From positions 124,001 to 188,000 of the forward strand of contig NZ_JAHUXA010000006.1 in the NCBI RefSeq assembly GCF_019218745.1: 64,000 bases of DNA, in the 5' to 3' direction. The first letter of the stretch is position 1. Each line of letters opens with the position of its first letter. The notes under the pieces are model-generated. The model was not told the origin of the DNA and ran no database searches. It saw nothing but the letters and a program-made list of their open reading frames with translations. The translations under genes and the position numbers were made by a program. Shown here one piece after another: positions 29,709 to 40,440 of the stretch. This DNA is from Enterobacter sp. ENT03. Lineage in GTDB: Bacteria > Pseudomonadota > Gammaproteobacteria > Enterobacterales > Enterobacteriaceae.

Positions 29709-29897
29709 TTATTTCTTTTTCGGCCAGTCGTCTTCGTCATCCCATTTATCGTTAAAATCACGATGCGGCGGAAGATCGGGTTTATTGGCGAGAAACTTTT
29801 TATGGTCAACACGCTTAAGATCTTTAATCACATTAAGCAGTACGCCGACCAGGAACACTAACACTAAAATCCACCAGTACTTTGCCAGCCAGTCCAT
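29709..29897 (-). CDS. ypfN: Small membrane protein YpfN (UPF0370)
   Basis: 62 residues (K-12: 66, with a slightly longer C-terminus). One N-terminal transmembrane helix (~4-22, [19 protein letters not shown]) is followed by an acidic, charged tail ([16 protein letters not shown]). The function is unknown. It lies 27 bp downstream of dapE on the same strand, probably co-transcribed with yffB-dapE. Confidence 0.93.
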   Translation of the reverse strand: MDWLAKYWWILVLVFLVGVLLNVIKDLKRVDHKKFLANKPDLPPHRDFNDKWDDEDDWPKKK

Positions 29898-29924
29898 GCG
29901 CTTATCCTCATTCAGAAATACTTA

Positions 29925-31052
29925 TCAGGCGACGAGCTGTACCATAATACGTTGATACATGCGGGCGAGCAGTTGCAGATCGGCGGCGTTAACACATTCA
30001 TTGATTTTATGAATCGTCGCGTTCACCGGTCCCAGCTCCACCACCTGCGCGCCCATACGGGCAATAAAGCGTCCGTCGGACGTGCCGCCCGTGGTTAACA
30101 GCTGCGGTTTAATCTCATTATAGTGTGCAATCGCCTTCACGACCGCATCCACCAGCTTGCCGCTGTCTGTCAGGAACGGCTGCCCGGAAAGCCACCAGTC
30201 GATGGTATAACGCAACTGGTGTTTCTCCAGCAGCGCCATGACGCGGGATTTGATCATCGCGTCGGTCAGCTCGGTGCTGAAGCGGAAGTTAAACTGCACA
30301 AAGAGATCGCCGGGAATGACGTTGTTGCTGCCGGTGCCTGCCTGAATGTTGGCGATCTGCATACTGGTAGCCGGGAAGAATTCATTACCCTGATCCCACT
30401 CAATGTTGACCAGTTCGTCGATCATCGGCGCGGCGCGGTGTACCGGGTTATCCGCCAGATGCGGGTAGGCCACATGTCCCTGCACGCCATGAATAGTCAG
30501 ATTACAGGTCAGGGAGCCGCGACGGCCATTTTTGACCACATCGCCCACCACTTCGGTGCTGGATGGCTCGCCCACCAGGCAGTAATCAAGACGCTCGTTA
30601 CGCGCCATCAGGGTTTCCACCACTTTCACCGTGCCGTTGGCGGCGCTGGCTTCTTCATCAGAGGTGATCAGAAACGCCAGACGACCTTTATGATTCGGGT
30701 GCTGCGCGACAAAGCGCTCAGCCGCCACCACCATCGCCGCCAGCGAGCCTTTCATGTCTGCCGCACCGCGTCCGAACAGCATGCCATCACGGATAGTGGG
30801 TTCGAATGGCGGATTGATCCAACGATCGGCGTCACCGGCGGGCACCACATCGGTGTGACCGGCAAAGGCCAGCGTCTCACCCTGGCCGCGCCAGGCCCAG
30901 AAATTCTGGGTATCGCCAAAATCCATGGGTTCAACGGTAAAACCGATCGCGCGCAGACGCTCAATCATTAACGCCTGGCAGCCCGCATCATCGGGGCTCA
31001 GGGAAGGGCGGCGAATAAGCTGTTGCGTCAGCTCAATGACCGGGCATGACAT
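29925..31052 (-). CDS. dapE: Succinyl-diaminopimelate desuccinylase
   Basis: 375 residues, K-12 length. An M20-family two-zinc enzyme that releases succinate from N-succinyl-L,L-DAP in lysine and murein synthesis. Metal-binding and catalytic regions are visible: [12 protein letters not shown] (His, then catalytic Asp), [15 protein letters not shown] (bridging Asp), [11 protein letters not shown] (catalytic Glu-Glu) and the C-terminal [14 protein letters not shown]. The lid domain begins near residue 180. It starts 3 bp after the yffB stop. Confidence 0.97.
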   Translation of the reverse strand: MSCPVIELTQQLIRRPSLSPDDAGCQALMIERLRAIGFTVEPMDFGDTQNFWAWRGQGETLAFAGHTDVVPAGDADRWINPPFEPTIRDGMLFGRGAADMKGSLAAMVVAAERFVAQHPNHKGRLAFLITSDEEASAANGTVKVVETLMARNERLDYCLVGEPSSTEVVGDVVKNGRRGSLTCNLTIHGVQGHVAYPHLADNPVHRAAPMIDELVNIEWDQGNEFFPATSMQIANIQAGTGSNNVIPGDLFVQFNFRFSTELTDAMIKSRVMALLEKHQLRYTIDWWLSGQPFLTDSGKLVDAVVKAIAHYNEIKPQLLTTGGTSDGRFIARMGAQVVELGPVNATIHKINECVNAADLQLLARMYQRIMVQLVA

Positions 31053-31055
31053 AGA

Positions 31056-31436
31056 CTACACCTCGTTAAAATACAGCTCGTAACTGGAAGCAGTGAAACC
31101 CAGCAGCATAGGCTTCCCGGGCGTGCAGAGCAATGGTCGTTTAATAATTGCCGGCATTTCAAGCATCAGCGCCATCGCCGCATCGGCAGTGGTGATGCCC
31201 GCCCGCTGCGCTTCATCAAGCCTGCGCCAGGTCGTGCCGCGGGTATTAAGCAACGCTTCCCAGCCCAGTTCGTCAACGAAGGTACGTAATAAAGGCAGAT
31301 CGAGGCCGTCAACACGGTAATCATGAAAGCGGTATTCCCTGTGTTGTTCCTCCAGCCAGCGGCGCGCTTTTTTGATGGTGTCGCAGTTTTTTATGCCGTA
31401 TAGCGTGGGGATGGTGTGTGGCGTTAAAGCGGTCAT
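31056..31436 (-). CDS. yffB: ArsC/Spx-family protein YffB
   Basis: 126 residues from ATG 31436 ([19 protein letters not shown]), with ACAGGA upstream; a longer frame from 31487 is not supported. A thioredoxin-fold ArsC-like protein with a single cysteine in the active-site loop, [15 protein letters not shown], and the [17 protein letters not shown]-terminal motif. K-12 YffB (118 residues) is thought to be a glutathione-dependent thiol reductase rather than an arsenate reductase. It heads the yffB-dapE-ypfN operon. Confidence 0.92.
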   Translation of the reverse strand: MTALTPHTIPTLYGIKNCDTIKKARRWLEEQHREYRFHDYRVDGLDLPLLRTFVDELGWEALLNTRGTTWRRLDEAQRAGITTADAAMALMLEMPAIIKRPLLCTPGKPMLLGFTASSYELYFNEV

Positions 31437-32020
31437 GTCAAATCCTGTGTGATTTTTGCGGGCCCGAAACCCCGCATTGTATAACATTCATGAATGAGTT
31501 TGCGTAAATTTGCTTTTGGCGTTCAATTAATTTGAATATTACCTGTGAAATTTATGATAAATCACCGGCGCTGTTATTTTCGTTTATACACTGACTAATT
31601 AATAGCACGGTATCTTTTTTTGAATAAAACATCATCTTTTTTGCATGCACATTAATAACAGAATCCGTAAGCCAGATATACATATCGGTGAAAATGAAAT
31701 CTTCGCAAATTCTATTATTTAGGCATTTACCTGTCATCGTTATTGATAATTTTTTTCATTTGCAGACATCGCTGCCAACAGGGTGAACAGTGAAAACTTG
31801 AGCGGTTTTTGGCCGTTTTATGATGCTCGTCACGCCAGCGAAACGTTTCTCTCGTTCGTTTCAGAATGTTGCTATGTATCACAAAAATATAATGCGATAC
31901 CGGGCATAGTTAATTCAGACAAAAGAAGTGGCGGGGATAGCAATCATAGCAATCGCTTAAAATATCTTCACAACACCGTTTTGTTTTCGTAGAATAGCCA
32001 TAATAAATACAGAGGTTGTT
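31437..32020. other. 584-bp AT-rich region without a recognisable gene
   Basis: The region between yffB and ypfM is distinctly AT-rich compared with the flanks. It contains two short open frames: a 61-codon minus frame at 31552-31737 and a 69-codon plus frame at 31783-31992. Neither has a convincing ribosome site or a family I know. The minus frame reads like a short piece of an AT-rich regulator gene (FTDMYIWLTDSVI), but that is speculation. It should also contain the yffB promoter and the ypfM promoter. Confidence 0.5.
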
Positions 32021-32080
32021 ATGATTGAACATGAACTGGGGAACTGGAAAGACTTTATCGAAGGCATGCTTCGTAAATAA
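32021..32080 (+). CDS. ypfM: 19-residue small protein YpfM
   Basis: ATG at 32021 encodes MIEHELGNWKDFIEGMLRK and stops at 32080. I recall K-12 YpfM as a 19-residue small protein at this position between acrD and yffB, with almost the same sequence, MIERELGNWKDFIEVMLRK. AGAGG ends 6 bp before the ATG (AGAGGTTGTT-ATG). The peptide is an amphipathic charged helix with no signal or membrane segment. Function unknown. It ends 67 bp before the terminator that closes acrD. Confidence 0.88.
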   Translation: MIEHELGNWKDFIEGMLRK

Positions 32081-32146
32081 TTTCCGGAAAAAAGTATAAA
32101 GCAAGAAGCACTGAAAATTAGAAAATTGTGAAAAATATCACAAAGT

Positions 32147-32176
32147 AAAAGGCGACCTGAACGGGTCGCCTTTTTG
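32147..32176. terminator. Bidirectional terminator ypfM/acrD
   Basis: GGCGACC-N6-GGTCGCC at 32151-32170, preceded by AAAA and followed by TTTTT, so it serves both convergent transcripts. Confidence 0.88.
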
Positions 32177-32187
32177 TTTGTTCAATC

Positions 32188-35100
32188 TTACTGACCTTCT
32201 TTTAGCGGGAACCGCTGACGTACCAGCACGAAGAACAGCGGCACGAAAAAGATGGCCAGCACCGTCGCGGAGATCATCCCGCCCATCACCCCGGTGCCCA
32301 CCGCATGCTGGCTGCCGGAGCCTGCGCCGGTGCTGGTGGCCATCGGCAGTACGCCGAAGATAAACGCCAGCGAGGTCATCAGGATCGGACGCAGGCGCTG
32401 GCGACAGGCATAAAGCGTTGCCGAGAGCAGATCCTGGCCTTTGGCGTTCATCTCATTGGCAAATTCGACGATCAGAATGGCGTTTTTGGCCGACAGGCCA
32501 ATGACCGTCAGCAGCCCCACCTGGAAGTACACATCGTTTTCCAGGCCGCGCATCCAGGTGGCGAGCAGCGCGCCAATCACCCCCAGCGGTACCACCAGCA
32601 TCACCGAGAACGGCACCGACCAGCTTTCGTACAGCGCCGCCAGACAGAGGAACACCACCAGCAGCGAAATGGCGTACAGCGCAGGAGCTTGCGCACCGGA
32701 GAGTCGTTCCTGATACGACATCGCCGTCCACTCAAGACCAAAGCCGCCCGGCAGCTGTTTCACCAGATTTTCCATGATGTCCATCGCGGTGCCGGTACTG
32801 ACCCCCGGCGCGGCCTCGCCGACGATCTCCACCGCCGAATAGCCGTTATAGCGCTCAAGCCGTGGTGAGCCCGTCTCCCAGTGCGAGCTGGCAAACGCCG
32901 AGAAGGGCACCATGCTGCCGCTCTTATTGCGCACGTACCACAGATTGATGTCGTCCGGCAGCATGCGGTATTTCGCGGCGGCCTGCACATACACTTTTTT
33001 CACGCGACCACGATCCATAAAATCGTTCACGTAACTGGAGCCCCACGCCGTTTGCAGCGTGTCGTTAATGTCATCAATGGAGACACCCAGCGCCTGCGCC
33101 TTGCGCTGATCGATGTCGATCTGCAACTGCGGGCTGTCGTCCAGCCCGTTGTGCCGCACGCGGGTAAGCTGTTTATTATCACCCGCCAGCGCGATGAGCT
33201 GGTCGCGGGCGGCCATCAGCGCATCGTGCCCGGCGCCAGCGTGATCCTGCAATTCCATATCAAAGCCCGCCGAACTGCCCAGCCCGCTGATAGCCGGTGG
33301 GCTGCTGGCGAACACGCGCGCTTCGTTGATACGGCTGAATGCTTTGGTGGCGCGTTCGATAATGGCGAACGAGGTGCCGGTATCGCTGTCGCGTTCTTCC
33401 CAGTCTTTCAGCCGCACAAACATACGCGCCACGTTCTGCCCGTTGCCGCCAGGGCCGGAGCCGACAGTGGCGAACACAGAGGTGACGGTGTCTTTCTCAT
33501 GGGTGAAAAAATAGTCTTCGATTTTCTGCACCACTTTCAGCGTCTGCTGCTGCGTAGCGCCGCTCGGCAGCTGTACCGAGGTGGTAAAGGTGCCGCGATC
33601 TTCCTGCGGTAAAAATGAGGTCGGCAGCCGTAGGAACAGAAACACCATGCCACCCAGCAGCAGCACGTAAACCACCATCCAGCGCAGACTGCGATGCAGG
33701 ATCTTCGCCACGCCCGACTCATAGCGCGCGGCGTTGCGGTTAAACATGCGGTTAAACCAGCCGAAGAAACCTTTCTGGCCGTGCTGTTCGCCTTTGTGCA
33801 GCGGTTTGAGCATGGTGGCGCACAGCGCCGGAGTGAGGATCATCGCCACCAGCACCGACAGCACCATGGCGGCGACGATGGTAATGGAGAACTGCCGGTA
33901 AATTGCGCCGGTAGTGCCGCCAAAAAAAGCCATCGGCACGAACACCGCCGACAGCACCATCGCAATGCCCACCAGCGCGCCCTGGATCTGCCCCATGGAT
34001 TTCCGCGTCGCCTCGCGCGGAGAAAGACCTTCCTCCGTCATGATGCGCTCGACGTTCTCCACCACCACAATGGCGTCATCCACCAGCAGGCCGATGGCCA
34101 GCACCATGGCGAACATGGTCAGCGTGTTAATGCTGTAGCCGAAGATATACAGCACCGCGAAGGTGCCAAGCAGCACCACCGGTACGGCAATAGTCGGGAT
34201 CAGCGTGGCGCGGAAATTCTGCAAAAACAGATACATCACAAGGAACACCAGCGCGATGGCTTCAATTAAGGTTTTCACCACGTCGATAATCGACGCTTTC
34301 ACAAAGGAGGTGGTTTCGTAGGCGACTTTATATTCCAGCCCGTGCGGGAAAAAGGGGGCCAGCTCGTTGAGGCGGTCGATCACCAGCTTCGAGGTTTCCA
34401 TCTCATTCGCGCCGGAGGCCAGTTTTACCCCCAGCCCGGAGGCGGCTTTGCCGTTAAAGCGGCTGAGGTTGTCATACTTCTCCGCCCCCATTTCGACAGT
34501 GGCCACATCGCCAAGCTTTACCTCAGAACCGTCCTGATTGACGCGCAGGGTAATGGCGCGGAACTGCTCCGGGGTTTGCAGCAGCGACTGAGCATTGATG
34601 GTGGCGTTCAGCGCCTGGTCATCCACCGACGGCGTGCCGCCCAGCTGACCAACGGCGATCTGCGCGTTCTGTGATTTAATCGCCGCCGTTACGTCGGTGG
34701 CGGTGAGCTGCACGCTGTTGAGTTTCGCCGGATCGAGCCAGATACGCATTGAATACTGGGAACCATAGGCATCAATATCGCCGACGCCGTTCACGCGGCT
34801 CAGCGGCTCCTGAATATTACTGGCGACATAATCTGCAATATCCTGTTTATCCATCGATCCATCGGTAGAAACAAACGCAATGGTCAGAATGTTGGTGTCG
34901 CCGGTTTTACGTACCGTCACCCCCTGATTCTGTACCGCCTGCGGCAGCTTACGCATCGCCGACTGCAACTGATTTTGCACCTGTTGCACAGCTTCATCCG
35001 GATCGGTACCGGCTTTAAAGCTCAGGGTGACAGAAGCCTGGCCGGTGCCGCTGCTTTGCGATGACATATACATCAGGTTATCGAGGCCTGTCATGTTCTG

Positions 35101-35298
35101 CTCGATCACCTGAGTAACGGTGTTTTCCAGCGTCTGCGCCGACGCCCCGGGATAGTTTGCGGTCACCCGCACGTTAGGCGGGGCGAGATCGGGATATTGC
35201 TCAACGGGTAAGGACAAAATAGCCAGGGTGCCGGTGAGGCAAAGAATAATGGCTAACACCCAGGCAAAAATGGGGCGATCAATAAAGAAATTCGCCAT
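32188..35298 (-). CDS. acrD: RND aminoglycoside/multidrug efflux pump AcrD
   Basis: 1036 residues (K-12: 1037), near-identical to AcrD along its length, for example [17 protein letters not shown] and LPLEDRG-type loop [10 protein letters not shown]. An inner-membrane trimeric H+ antiporter with 12 transmembrane helices and two large periplasmic loops. It works with AcrA and TolC to expel aminoglycosides, bile salts and other amphiphiles. The proton-relay aspartates are in [16 protein letters not shown], with the matching Lys in TM10 ([14 protein letters not shown]). A BaeR-like box lies upstream. The narQ-aegA pair found next to acrD in K-12 is absent. Confidence 0.96.
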   Translation of the reverse strand: MANFFIDRPIFAWVLAIILCLTGTLAILSLPVEQYPDLAPPNVRVTANYPGASAQTLENTVTQVIEQNMTGLDNLMYMSSQSSGTGQASVTLSFKAGTDPDEAVQQVQNQLQSAMRKLPQAVQNQGVTVRKTGDTNILTIAFVSTDGSMDKQDIADYVASNIQEPLSRVNGVGDIDAYGSQYSMRIWLDPAKLNSVQLTATDVTAAIKSQNAQIAVGQLGGTPSVDDQALNATINAQSLLQTPEQFRAITLRVNQDGSEVKLGDVATVEMGAEKYDNLSRFNGKAASGLGVKLASGANEMETSKLVIDRLNELAPFFPHGLEYKVAYETTSFVKASIIDVVKTLIEAIALVFLVMYLFLQNFRATLIPTIAVPVVLLGTFAVLYIFGYSINTLTMFAMVLAIGLLVDDAIVVVENVERIMTEEGLSPREATRKSMGQIQGALVGIAMVLSAVFVPMAFFGGTTGAIYRQFSITIVAAMVLSVLVAMILTPALCATMLKPLHKGEQHGQKGFFGWFNRMFNRNAARYESGVAKILHRSLRWMVVYVLLLGGMVFLFLRLPTSFLPQEDRGTFTTSVQLPSGATQQQTLKVVQKIEDYFFTHEKDTVTSVFATVGSGPGGNGQNVARMFVRLKDWEERDSDTGTSFAIIERATKAFSRINEARVFASSPPAISGLGSSAGFDMELQDHAGAGHDALMAARDQLIALAGDNKQLTRVRHNGLDDSPQLQIDIDQRKAQALGVSIDDINDTLQTAWGSSYVNDFMDRGRVKKVYVQAAAKYRMLPDDINLWYVRNKSGSMVPFSAFASSHWETGSPRLERYNGYSAVEIVGEAAPGVSTGTAMDIMENLVKQLPGGFGLEWTAMSYQERLSGAQAPALYAISLLVVFLCLAALYESWSVPFSVMLVVPLGVIGALLATWMRGLENDVYFQVGLLTVIGLSAKNAILIVEFANEMNAKGQDLLSATLYACRQRLRPILMTSLAFIFGVLPMATSTGAGSGSQHAVGTGVMGGMISATVLAIFFVPLFFVLVRQRFPLKEGQ

Positions 35299-35370
35299 CA
35301 GAAACAGGACCTCTTTTCGCTGTACTTCATTATTTTACATTGCTCGCTTCACTTTAGCGGTATCGGGGCG

Positions 35371-35388
35371 ACTAAACGTGGAGAAAAA
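35371..35388 (-). promoter_or_regulatory. Possible BaeR box upstream of acrD
   Basis: On the minus strand TTTTTCTCCACGTTTAGT shares its first ten bases with the remembered BaeR consensus TTTTTCTCCATDATTGGC but diverges afterwards. It is about 75-90 bp upstream of the acrD start. In E. coli acrD is induced by BaeSR under envelope stress. The weak second half leaves this uncertain. Confidence 0.45.
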
Positions 35389-35463
35389 AAGGAGAAAGTG
35401 TAAATTACCGTCGTCACGACGTATCATCAGCATCCTGCTTAGTTTCGTGGAGCCGTAATACCG

Positions 35464-36033
35464 ATGAACATTGACGTCATCAAAGACAAAATCCTTTCTG
35501 AAAACTATTTCGTACTGCGCAATATCACCTACGACTTAACGCGAAAAAATGGCGAGGTTATCCGCCATAAACGGGAAGTGTACGATCGGGGCAACGGGGC
35601 GACCATTCTGCTCTACAGCCGGGAAAAACAGAGCGTGGTGCTGATCCGCCAGTTCCGCATCGCCACTTATGTGAACGGGAACCAGGACGGTCGGCTGATT
35701 GAAGCCTGCGCCGGGCTGCTGGATGATGACGAGCCGGAAGTGTGCATCCGCAAAGAAGCCATTGAAGAGACCGGCTACGCCGTGGGGGAAGTGCGCAAAG
35801 TGTTCGAGCTGTACATGTCACCCGGCGGCGTGACGGAAATCGTGCATTTCTTTATCGCCGAATACAGCGAATCCCAGCGCGCCAACGCCGGCGGCGGTGT
35901 GGAAGACGAAGACATTGAAGTGCTTGAAATCCCCTTCACCGAGGCGCTGGCGATGGTGAAACGCGGTGAAATTCGAGACGGTAAGACGGTGATATTGCTG
36001 CAATATCTTCAGTCATCAGGACTAATGGCTTGA
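35464..36033 (+). CDS. nudK: GDP-mannose hydrolase NudK
   Basis: 189 residues (K-12: 191, with a slightly longer N-terminus). A Nudix enzyme that splits GDP-mannose into GMP and mannose-1-phosphate. The Nudix box is complete: [23 protein letters not shown], with REAxEE-type catalytic glutamates in KEAIEETGY. The substrate loop [13 protein letters not shown] is conserved. It is divergent from acrD. Confidence 0.94.
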   Translation: MNIDVIKDKILSENYFVLRNITYDLTRKNGEVIRHKREVYDRGNGATILLYSREKQSVVLIRQFRIATYVNGNQDGRLIEACAGLLDDDEPEVCIRKEAIEETGYAVGEVRKVFELYMSPGGVTEIVHFFIAEYSESQRANAGGGVEDEDIEVLEIPFTEALAMVKRGEIRDGKTVILLQYLQSSGLMA

Positions 36034-36160
36034 TTTTAATCAGGTTAGTAAGATGTATTTTAAATAAATCTATCCGATAATTCCGATTGAGCATCAACCT
36101 CCGAATGAAGATGATACGCGCGTTTAATTAAACGTATTTTCTTCCGGGGTTGTGCTGTCC

Positions 36161-37204
36161 ATGCGTTATCGCGTCTTGATACTGTTTTTTCTCGGCCTGT
36201 TTGCGGCGTTTTCGTCGTGGGCGGCGCCTTCCCAGCAGCGCTTCTCCGACTGGCAGGTCACCTGCAACAACCAGAACTTTTGCGTGGCGCGTAACACCGG
36301 CGAACATCAGGGACTGGTGATGACGCTGGCCCGCAGCGCTGGCGCGAAAACCGACGCCACTTTGCGGATTAACTTAGGTGGTGTGAATACCTCCACGGCG
36401 CGCATCGCCCCCATCGCCCCCCGGCTGTTACTGGACGGCAAACTCCTGCCGCTGACAGGAAATAACTGGAGCATCACGCCCCAGCGCCTGATCACCAGTC
36501 ACCCGGCGACCATCAGCGACTTTTTACAGACCATTCAGAACGCGCAAGCCATTACCCTGCAAAACGGGGAGGGGATCATTTCGCTGGTGGGGCTGAAAGC
36601 CGCCCTGCTGTTTATTGATGCCCAGCAAAAGCGTGTCGGCAGTGAAACCGCGTGGATCGACAAAGGCACCAGTCCACCGCTCAGCGTGCCGCCAGCACCG
36701 GCGCTGAAAGAGGTGGCGCTGGTCAACCCGACGCCGACGCCGCTGACCCGGGAAGAGCTGGACGATCTGCTGGACTACGCTAACTGGCGGATGGGCAATA
36801 CCCAGTGCTCCCTCGATCCGGCGCGCCGGGAAGTGCGCGTCACCGCCTTAACCGACGACAAAGCGCTGCTGATGATTGGCTGTGAGGCGGGGGCTTACAA
36901 CACGGTGGATCTCGCCTGGCTGATTTCACGGGAAAAACCCTATGTCGCGCGCGCGATAAAACTGCGTCTGCCGTTCAAGCCTGGCAGCGGTGACGATGAA
37001 CTGGAACTGATGAACGTGGGATTTGATACCAAGACCCGCGAGCTGACGACGCTGGCAAAAGGGCGTGGTCTGGCGGATTGCGGGACGCAGACCCGCTGGC
37101 GGTTTGACGGCCAGCGGTTTCGTCTGGTGCGTTATGCCGAAGAGCCAAGCTGTGATAACTGGCATGGGCCAGATGCCTGGCCCACCCTGTGGATCACACG
37201 TTAA
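36161..37204 (+). CDS. ypfG: Periplasmic DUF1176 protein YpfG
   Basis: 347 residues from ATG 36161 ([23 protein letters not shown]), the K-12 length; GTG 36152 lies too close to the GGGG that could serve as ribosome site. A signal peptide (cut after SSWA) predicts a periplasmic location. Cysteines in [12 protein letters not shown] and elsewhere suggest disulfides. It belongs to DUF1176, of unknown function. The end overlaps the convergent tktB by 11 bp. Confidence 0.9.
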   Translation: MRYRVLILFFLGLFAAFSSWAAPSQQRFSDWQVTCNNQNFCVARNTGEHQGLVMTLARSAGAKTDATLRINLGGVNTSTARIAPIAPRLLLDGKLLPLTGNNWSITPQRLITSHPATISDFLQTIQNAQAITLQNGEGIISLVGLKAALLFIDAQQKRVGSETAWIDKGTSPPLSVPPAPALKEVALVNPTPTPLTREELDDLLDYANWRMGNTQCSLDPARREVRVTALTDDKALLMIGCEAGAYNTVDLAWLISREKPYVARAIKLRLPFKPGSGDDELELMNVGFDTKTRELTTLAKGRGLADCGTQTRWRFDGQRFRLVRYAEEPSCDNWHGPDAWPTLWITR

Positions 37205-39188
37205 GCACTTTCTTCGCTTTCGCTACCACGTTTTCGACAGTAAAGCCGAAGTACGGGAACAGCTTATCCGCCGGGGCGGATTCACCGTAGCCGGTCATGC
37301 CGACAATCGCCCCTTTCAGGCCGACATATTTGTACCAGTAGTCGGCAATACCCGCTTCCACCGCCACGCGCGCGCTGACGTCTGACGGCAGCACCGACTC
37401 GCGGTACGCCTCATCCTGCGCATCAAAAATGTCGGTAGACGGCAGTGACACCACGCGCACCTTATGGCCTTCTTCACGCAGCTTCGCCGCCGCATTGAAG
37501 GTGATCTCCACTTCTGAGCCGGTGGCGATAAGGATAATGTCCGGCGTACCGTCCGTGTCCTGCAAAATGTAGCCGCCGCGCGAAATGGCTTTCACCTGCT
37601 CCGGCGTACGCTCCATCTGCGCCAGGTTCTGACGGGAGAGGATCAGCGCCGTCGGGCCGTTGTGGCGCTCAATGGCCAGCTTCCAGCCCACGGCCGCTTC
37701 CACCTGATCGCACGGACGCCAGGTGCTGAAGTTTGGCGTCAGGCGCAGGCTGGCGAGTTGTTCCACCGCCTGGTGCGTCGGACCATCTTCCCCCAGACCG
37801 ATGGAGTCATGGGTATAAACCATGATCTGCCGCGCCTTCATCAGTGCCGCCATACGCGCCGCATTACGCGCATATTCCACGAACATCAGGAAGGTGGCGG
37901 TATAAGGCACAAAGCCGCCGTGATGGGCGATACCGTTGGCGATGGCGGTCATGCCGAATTCGCGCACGCCGTAGTGAATGTAGTTCCCGGCAGGATCTTC
38001 TTTCAGCGACCTCGAGCCGGACCAGATGGTCAGGTTACTCGGTGCCAGATCCGCGGAGCCGCCCAGCAGTTCCGGCAGCGCCGGGCCATACTGATTCAGG
38101 GCGTTTTGCGACGCTTTACGGCTGGCGATCTTCGCCGGTTCCGCCTGCAGTTTTTCGATGTACTGCTGGGTTAGCTGTTCCCAGTTTTCCGGCAGACCAC
38201 CGCTCATGCGGCGGCTAAACTCCGCGGCCAGCTCCGGGTGCGCTTTTTTATAAACGGCAAACTTCTCATTCCACGCCTGCTGAGCTTTCTCGCCGCGCTC
38301 GCGGGCATCCCAGGCCTGATAAATATCTTTCGGGATCTCGAATGGCCCGTGTTTCCAGCCCAGTTTCTGACGGGTGAGGGCGACTTCTTCTTCCCCCAGC
38401 GCCGCGCCGTGGGACTCCTCTTTACCCGCTTTGTTCGGCGAGCCAAAACCGATCACCGTGCGGCAGATAATCAGCGACGGCTTATCGGTGACACTCTGCG
38501 CTTCCTGAATCGCTTTTTTCAGCGCTTCGGGATCGTGACCATCAATTTCATGCACCACATGCCAGTGATAGGCTTCGAAACGCTTGGCGGTGTCATCGGT
38601 GAACCAGCCTTCGGTTTCGCCATCAATAGAAATGCCGTTGTGATCGTAGAAACCAATCAGCTTGCCCAGACCCAGCGTACCCGCCAGCGAACACACCTCG
38701 TGGGAAATCCCTTCCATCAGGCAGCCATCGCCCATGAACACGTAGGTAAAGTGATCGACGATGTCATGGCCCGGCTGGTTAAACTGTGCCGCCAGCGTGC
38801 GCTCGGCAATTGCCAGACCGACGGCGTTGGCCAGCCCCTGACCCAACGGGCCGGTGGTGGTTTCCACGCCTGGCGTGTAGCCGATTTCCGGGTGGCCCGG
38901 CGTTTTAGAGTGCAGCTGACGGAAGTTTTTCAGTTCTTCAATCGGCAGATCGTAGCCAGAGAGGTGCAGCAGGCTGTACAGCAGCATTGAGGCATGACCA
39001 TTCGACAGAATAAAGCGGTCGCGGTCGTACCAGGTCGGATCGGTCGGGTTGTGCTTGAGGAAGTCATTCCACAGCACTTCCGCAATATCGGCCATGCCCA
39101 TCGGCGCACCGGGGTGACCGGAATTGGCTTTCTGTACCGCGTCCATACTCAGGGCGCGGATGGCATTGGCAAGCTCTTTACGAGACAT
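37194..39188 (-). CDS. tktB: Transketolase 2
   Basis: 664 residues from ATG 39188 ([19 protein letters not shown]), with GGAGAG upstream. A thiamine-diphosphate enzyme moving two-carbon units between sugar phosphates in the pentose phosphate pathway. Cofactor-binding [22 protein letters not shown]...DHN is present, with the transketolase signature [17 protein letters not shown]. TktB rather than TktA by neighbourhood (talA upstream, ypfG convergent). In E. coli talA-tktB is RpoS-dependent. The extreme C-terminus (KKVLNV) is three residues shorter than K-12 TktB. Confidence 0.96.
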   Translation of the reverse strand: MSRKELANAIRALSMDAVQKANSGHPGAPMGMADIAEVLWNDFLKHNPTDPTWYDRDRFILSNGHASMLLYSLLHLSGYDLPIEELKNFRQLHSKTPGHPEIGYTPGVETTTGPLGQGLANAVGLAIAERTLAAQFNQPGHDIVDHFTYVFMGDGCLMEGISHEVCSLAGTLGLGKLIGFYDHNGISIDGETEGWFTDDTAKRFEAYHWHVVHEIDGHDPEALKKAIQEAQSVTDKPSLIICRTVIGFGSPNKAGKEESHGAALGEEEVALTRQKLGWKHGPFEIPKDIYQAWDARERGEKAQQAWNEKFAVYKKAHPELAAEFSRRMSGGLPENWEQLTQQYIEKLQAEPAKIASRKASQNALNQYGPALPELLGGSADLAPSNLTIWSGSRSLKEDPAGNYIHYGVREFGMTAIANGIAHHGGFVPYTATFLMFVEYARNAARMAALMKARQIMVYTHDSIGLGEDGPTHQAVEQLASLRLTPNFSTWRPCDQVEAAVGWKLAIERHNGPTALILSRQNLAQMERTPEQVKAISRGGYILQDTDGTPDIILIATGSEVEITFNAAAKLREEGHKVRVVSLPSTDIFDAQDEAYRESVLPSDVSARVAVEAGIADYWYKYVGLKGAIVGMTGYGESAPADKLFPYFGFTVENVVAKAKKVLNV

Positions 39189-39208
39189 AGTTCTCTCCAT
39201 GGCAAAAG

Positions 39209-40159
39209 TTACAGTTTGGCGGCAAGCAAATCTTCCAGGCTGCGCTGATCGACAGCGAACTGGCGAATACCATCGGCGAGCTTCTCAACGGCCATCGGAT
39301 CCTGATTATGCTCCCAGCGGAATTCCGCTTCCGTCAGCGGCGGCTGACGCTGGAAGGTCTGGGAAGACGGCACCAGCTTGCGCTCCACATCACCTTCTTT
39401 CTCCTGCAACTCTTTAAGCAGCGCCGGAGAAATGGTCAGGCGGTCACAGCCCGCCAGTGCGAGGATCTGTTCAATACGGCGGAAGCTGGCACCCATTACA
39501 ATGGTTTCAAAGCGGTTACGCTTGTAGAAATCATAGATATTGCGCACGGACTTCACGCCCGGATCTTCCTCAACCACATAGGGTTCCATCGGTTTTCTGT
39601 CCTGATACCAGTCGTAAATACGGCCCACGAACGGCGAAATCAGGTACACGCCCGCTTCGGCGCAGGCACGGGCCTGTGCAAAGGAGAACAGCAGGGTGAG
39701 GTTACATTTGATGCCCTGTTTTTCCAGCTCCTCGGCGGCGCGGATCCCTTCCCAGGTGGAAGCCAGTTTGATCAGGATGCGGGATTTATCGATGCCCTGT
39801 TCTTCATACAGCTCCACCAGGCGCAGCGCTTTGCTCATGCTTTTTTCTTTATCAAACGAGAGGCGGGCATCCACTTCCGTGGAGACACGTCCCGGAATGC
39901 TTTTCAGAATTTCCGCACCGATATTGACCGCCAGTTTGTCGCTGGCTTCCGCCACGATCTGCTCTTGCGTTTTACCGCGCTGTTTACCGTATTCCAGCGC
40001 GTCATCAACGAGGTGGGAGAAGTGCGGCAGCGCCGCGGCCTTCAGCAGCAGAGAGGGGTTAGTGGTGGCGTCTTCCGGCTGATAACTGCGAATGGACTCA
40101 ATATCGCCGCTGTCGGCGACGACGGTGGTGAATTTTTTGATGCCGTCTAAATAATTCAT
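39209..40159 (-). CDS. talA: Transaldolase A
   Basis: 316 residues, K-12 length. It moves a dihydroxyacetone unit between sugar phosphates. The Schiff-base lysine is in [16 protein letters not shown]; the N-terminal signature [14 protein letters not shown] and [12 protein letters not shown] are present. TalA is favoured over TalB by its place 20 bp upstream of tktB. It is divergent from maeB, as in K-12; the 281-bp intergenic region carries both promoters. Confidence 0.96.
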   Translation of the reverse strand: MNYLDGIKKFTTVVADSGDIESIRSYQPEDATTNPSLLLKAAALPHFSHLVDDALEYGKQRGKTQEQIVAEASDKLAVNIGAEILKSIPGRVSTEVDARLSFDKEKSMSKALRLVELYEEQGIDKSRILIKLASTWEGIRAAEELEKQGIKCNLTLLFSFAQARACAEAGVYLISPFVGRIYDWYQDRKPMEPYVVEEDPGVKSVRNIYDFYKRNRFETIVMGASFRRIEQILALAGCDRLTISPALLKELQEKEGDVERKLVPSSQTFQRQPPLTEAEFRWEHNQDPMAVEKLADGIRQFAVDQRSLEDLLAAKL

Positions 40160-40440
40160 GCTAAATACTCCTTAAAAAGCAAATGCTTACGCTAGTGTGT
40201 TACTGCACACTTTTGTGAAGTGGTTCACGGGCCTGATAAAAAAGCATAGCAGACAGGGGCTGGCTTGCTGGCGAAGGGGTGTAACAGCACTGTTATAATT
40301 TGATAACAAATTTGCTTTTTGATTGGTAAGACTTTGGCGGTGTTCAAAGTTTATCGACCGTCATGGGGCGATACTGGTCGGCGCATCAGGATAGCGATCA
40401 CGCTTCACCCCTACTAACGATACGTGAAAGGATCACCAAA

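Noticed and set aside
31552-31737. 61-codon AT-rich frame as a new small gene
   Set aside because: No ribosome site, no known family, and the surrounding DNA is AT-rich enough to give such frames by chance; kept only as part of the intergenic note.
37194-37204. 11-bp overlap of ypfG and tktB ends as a regulatory antisense system
   Set aside because: Short convergent overlaps are common, and nothing else suggests control by antisense RNA.
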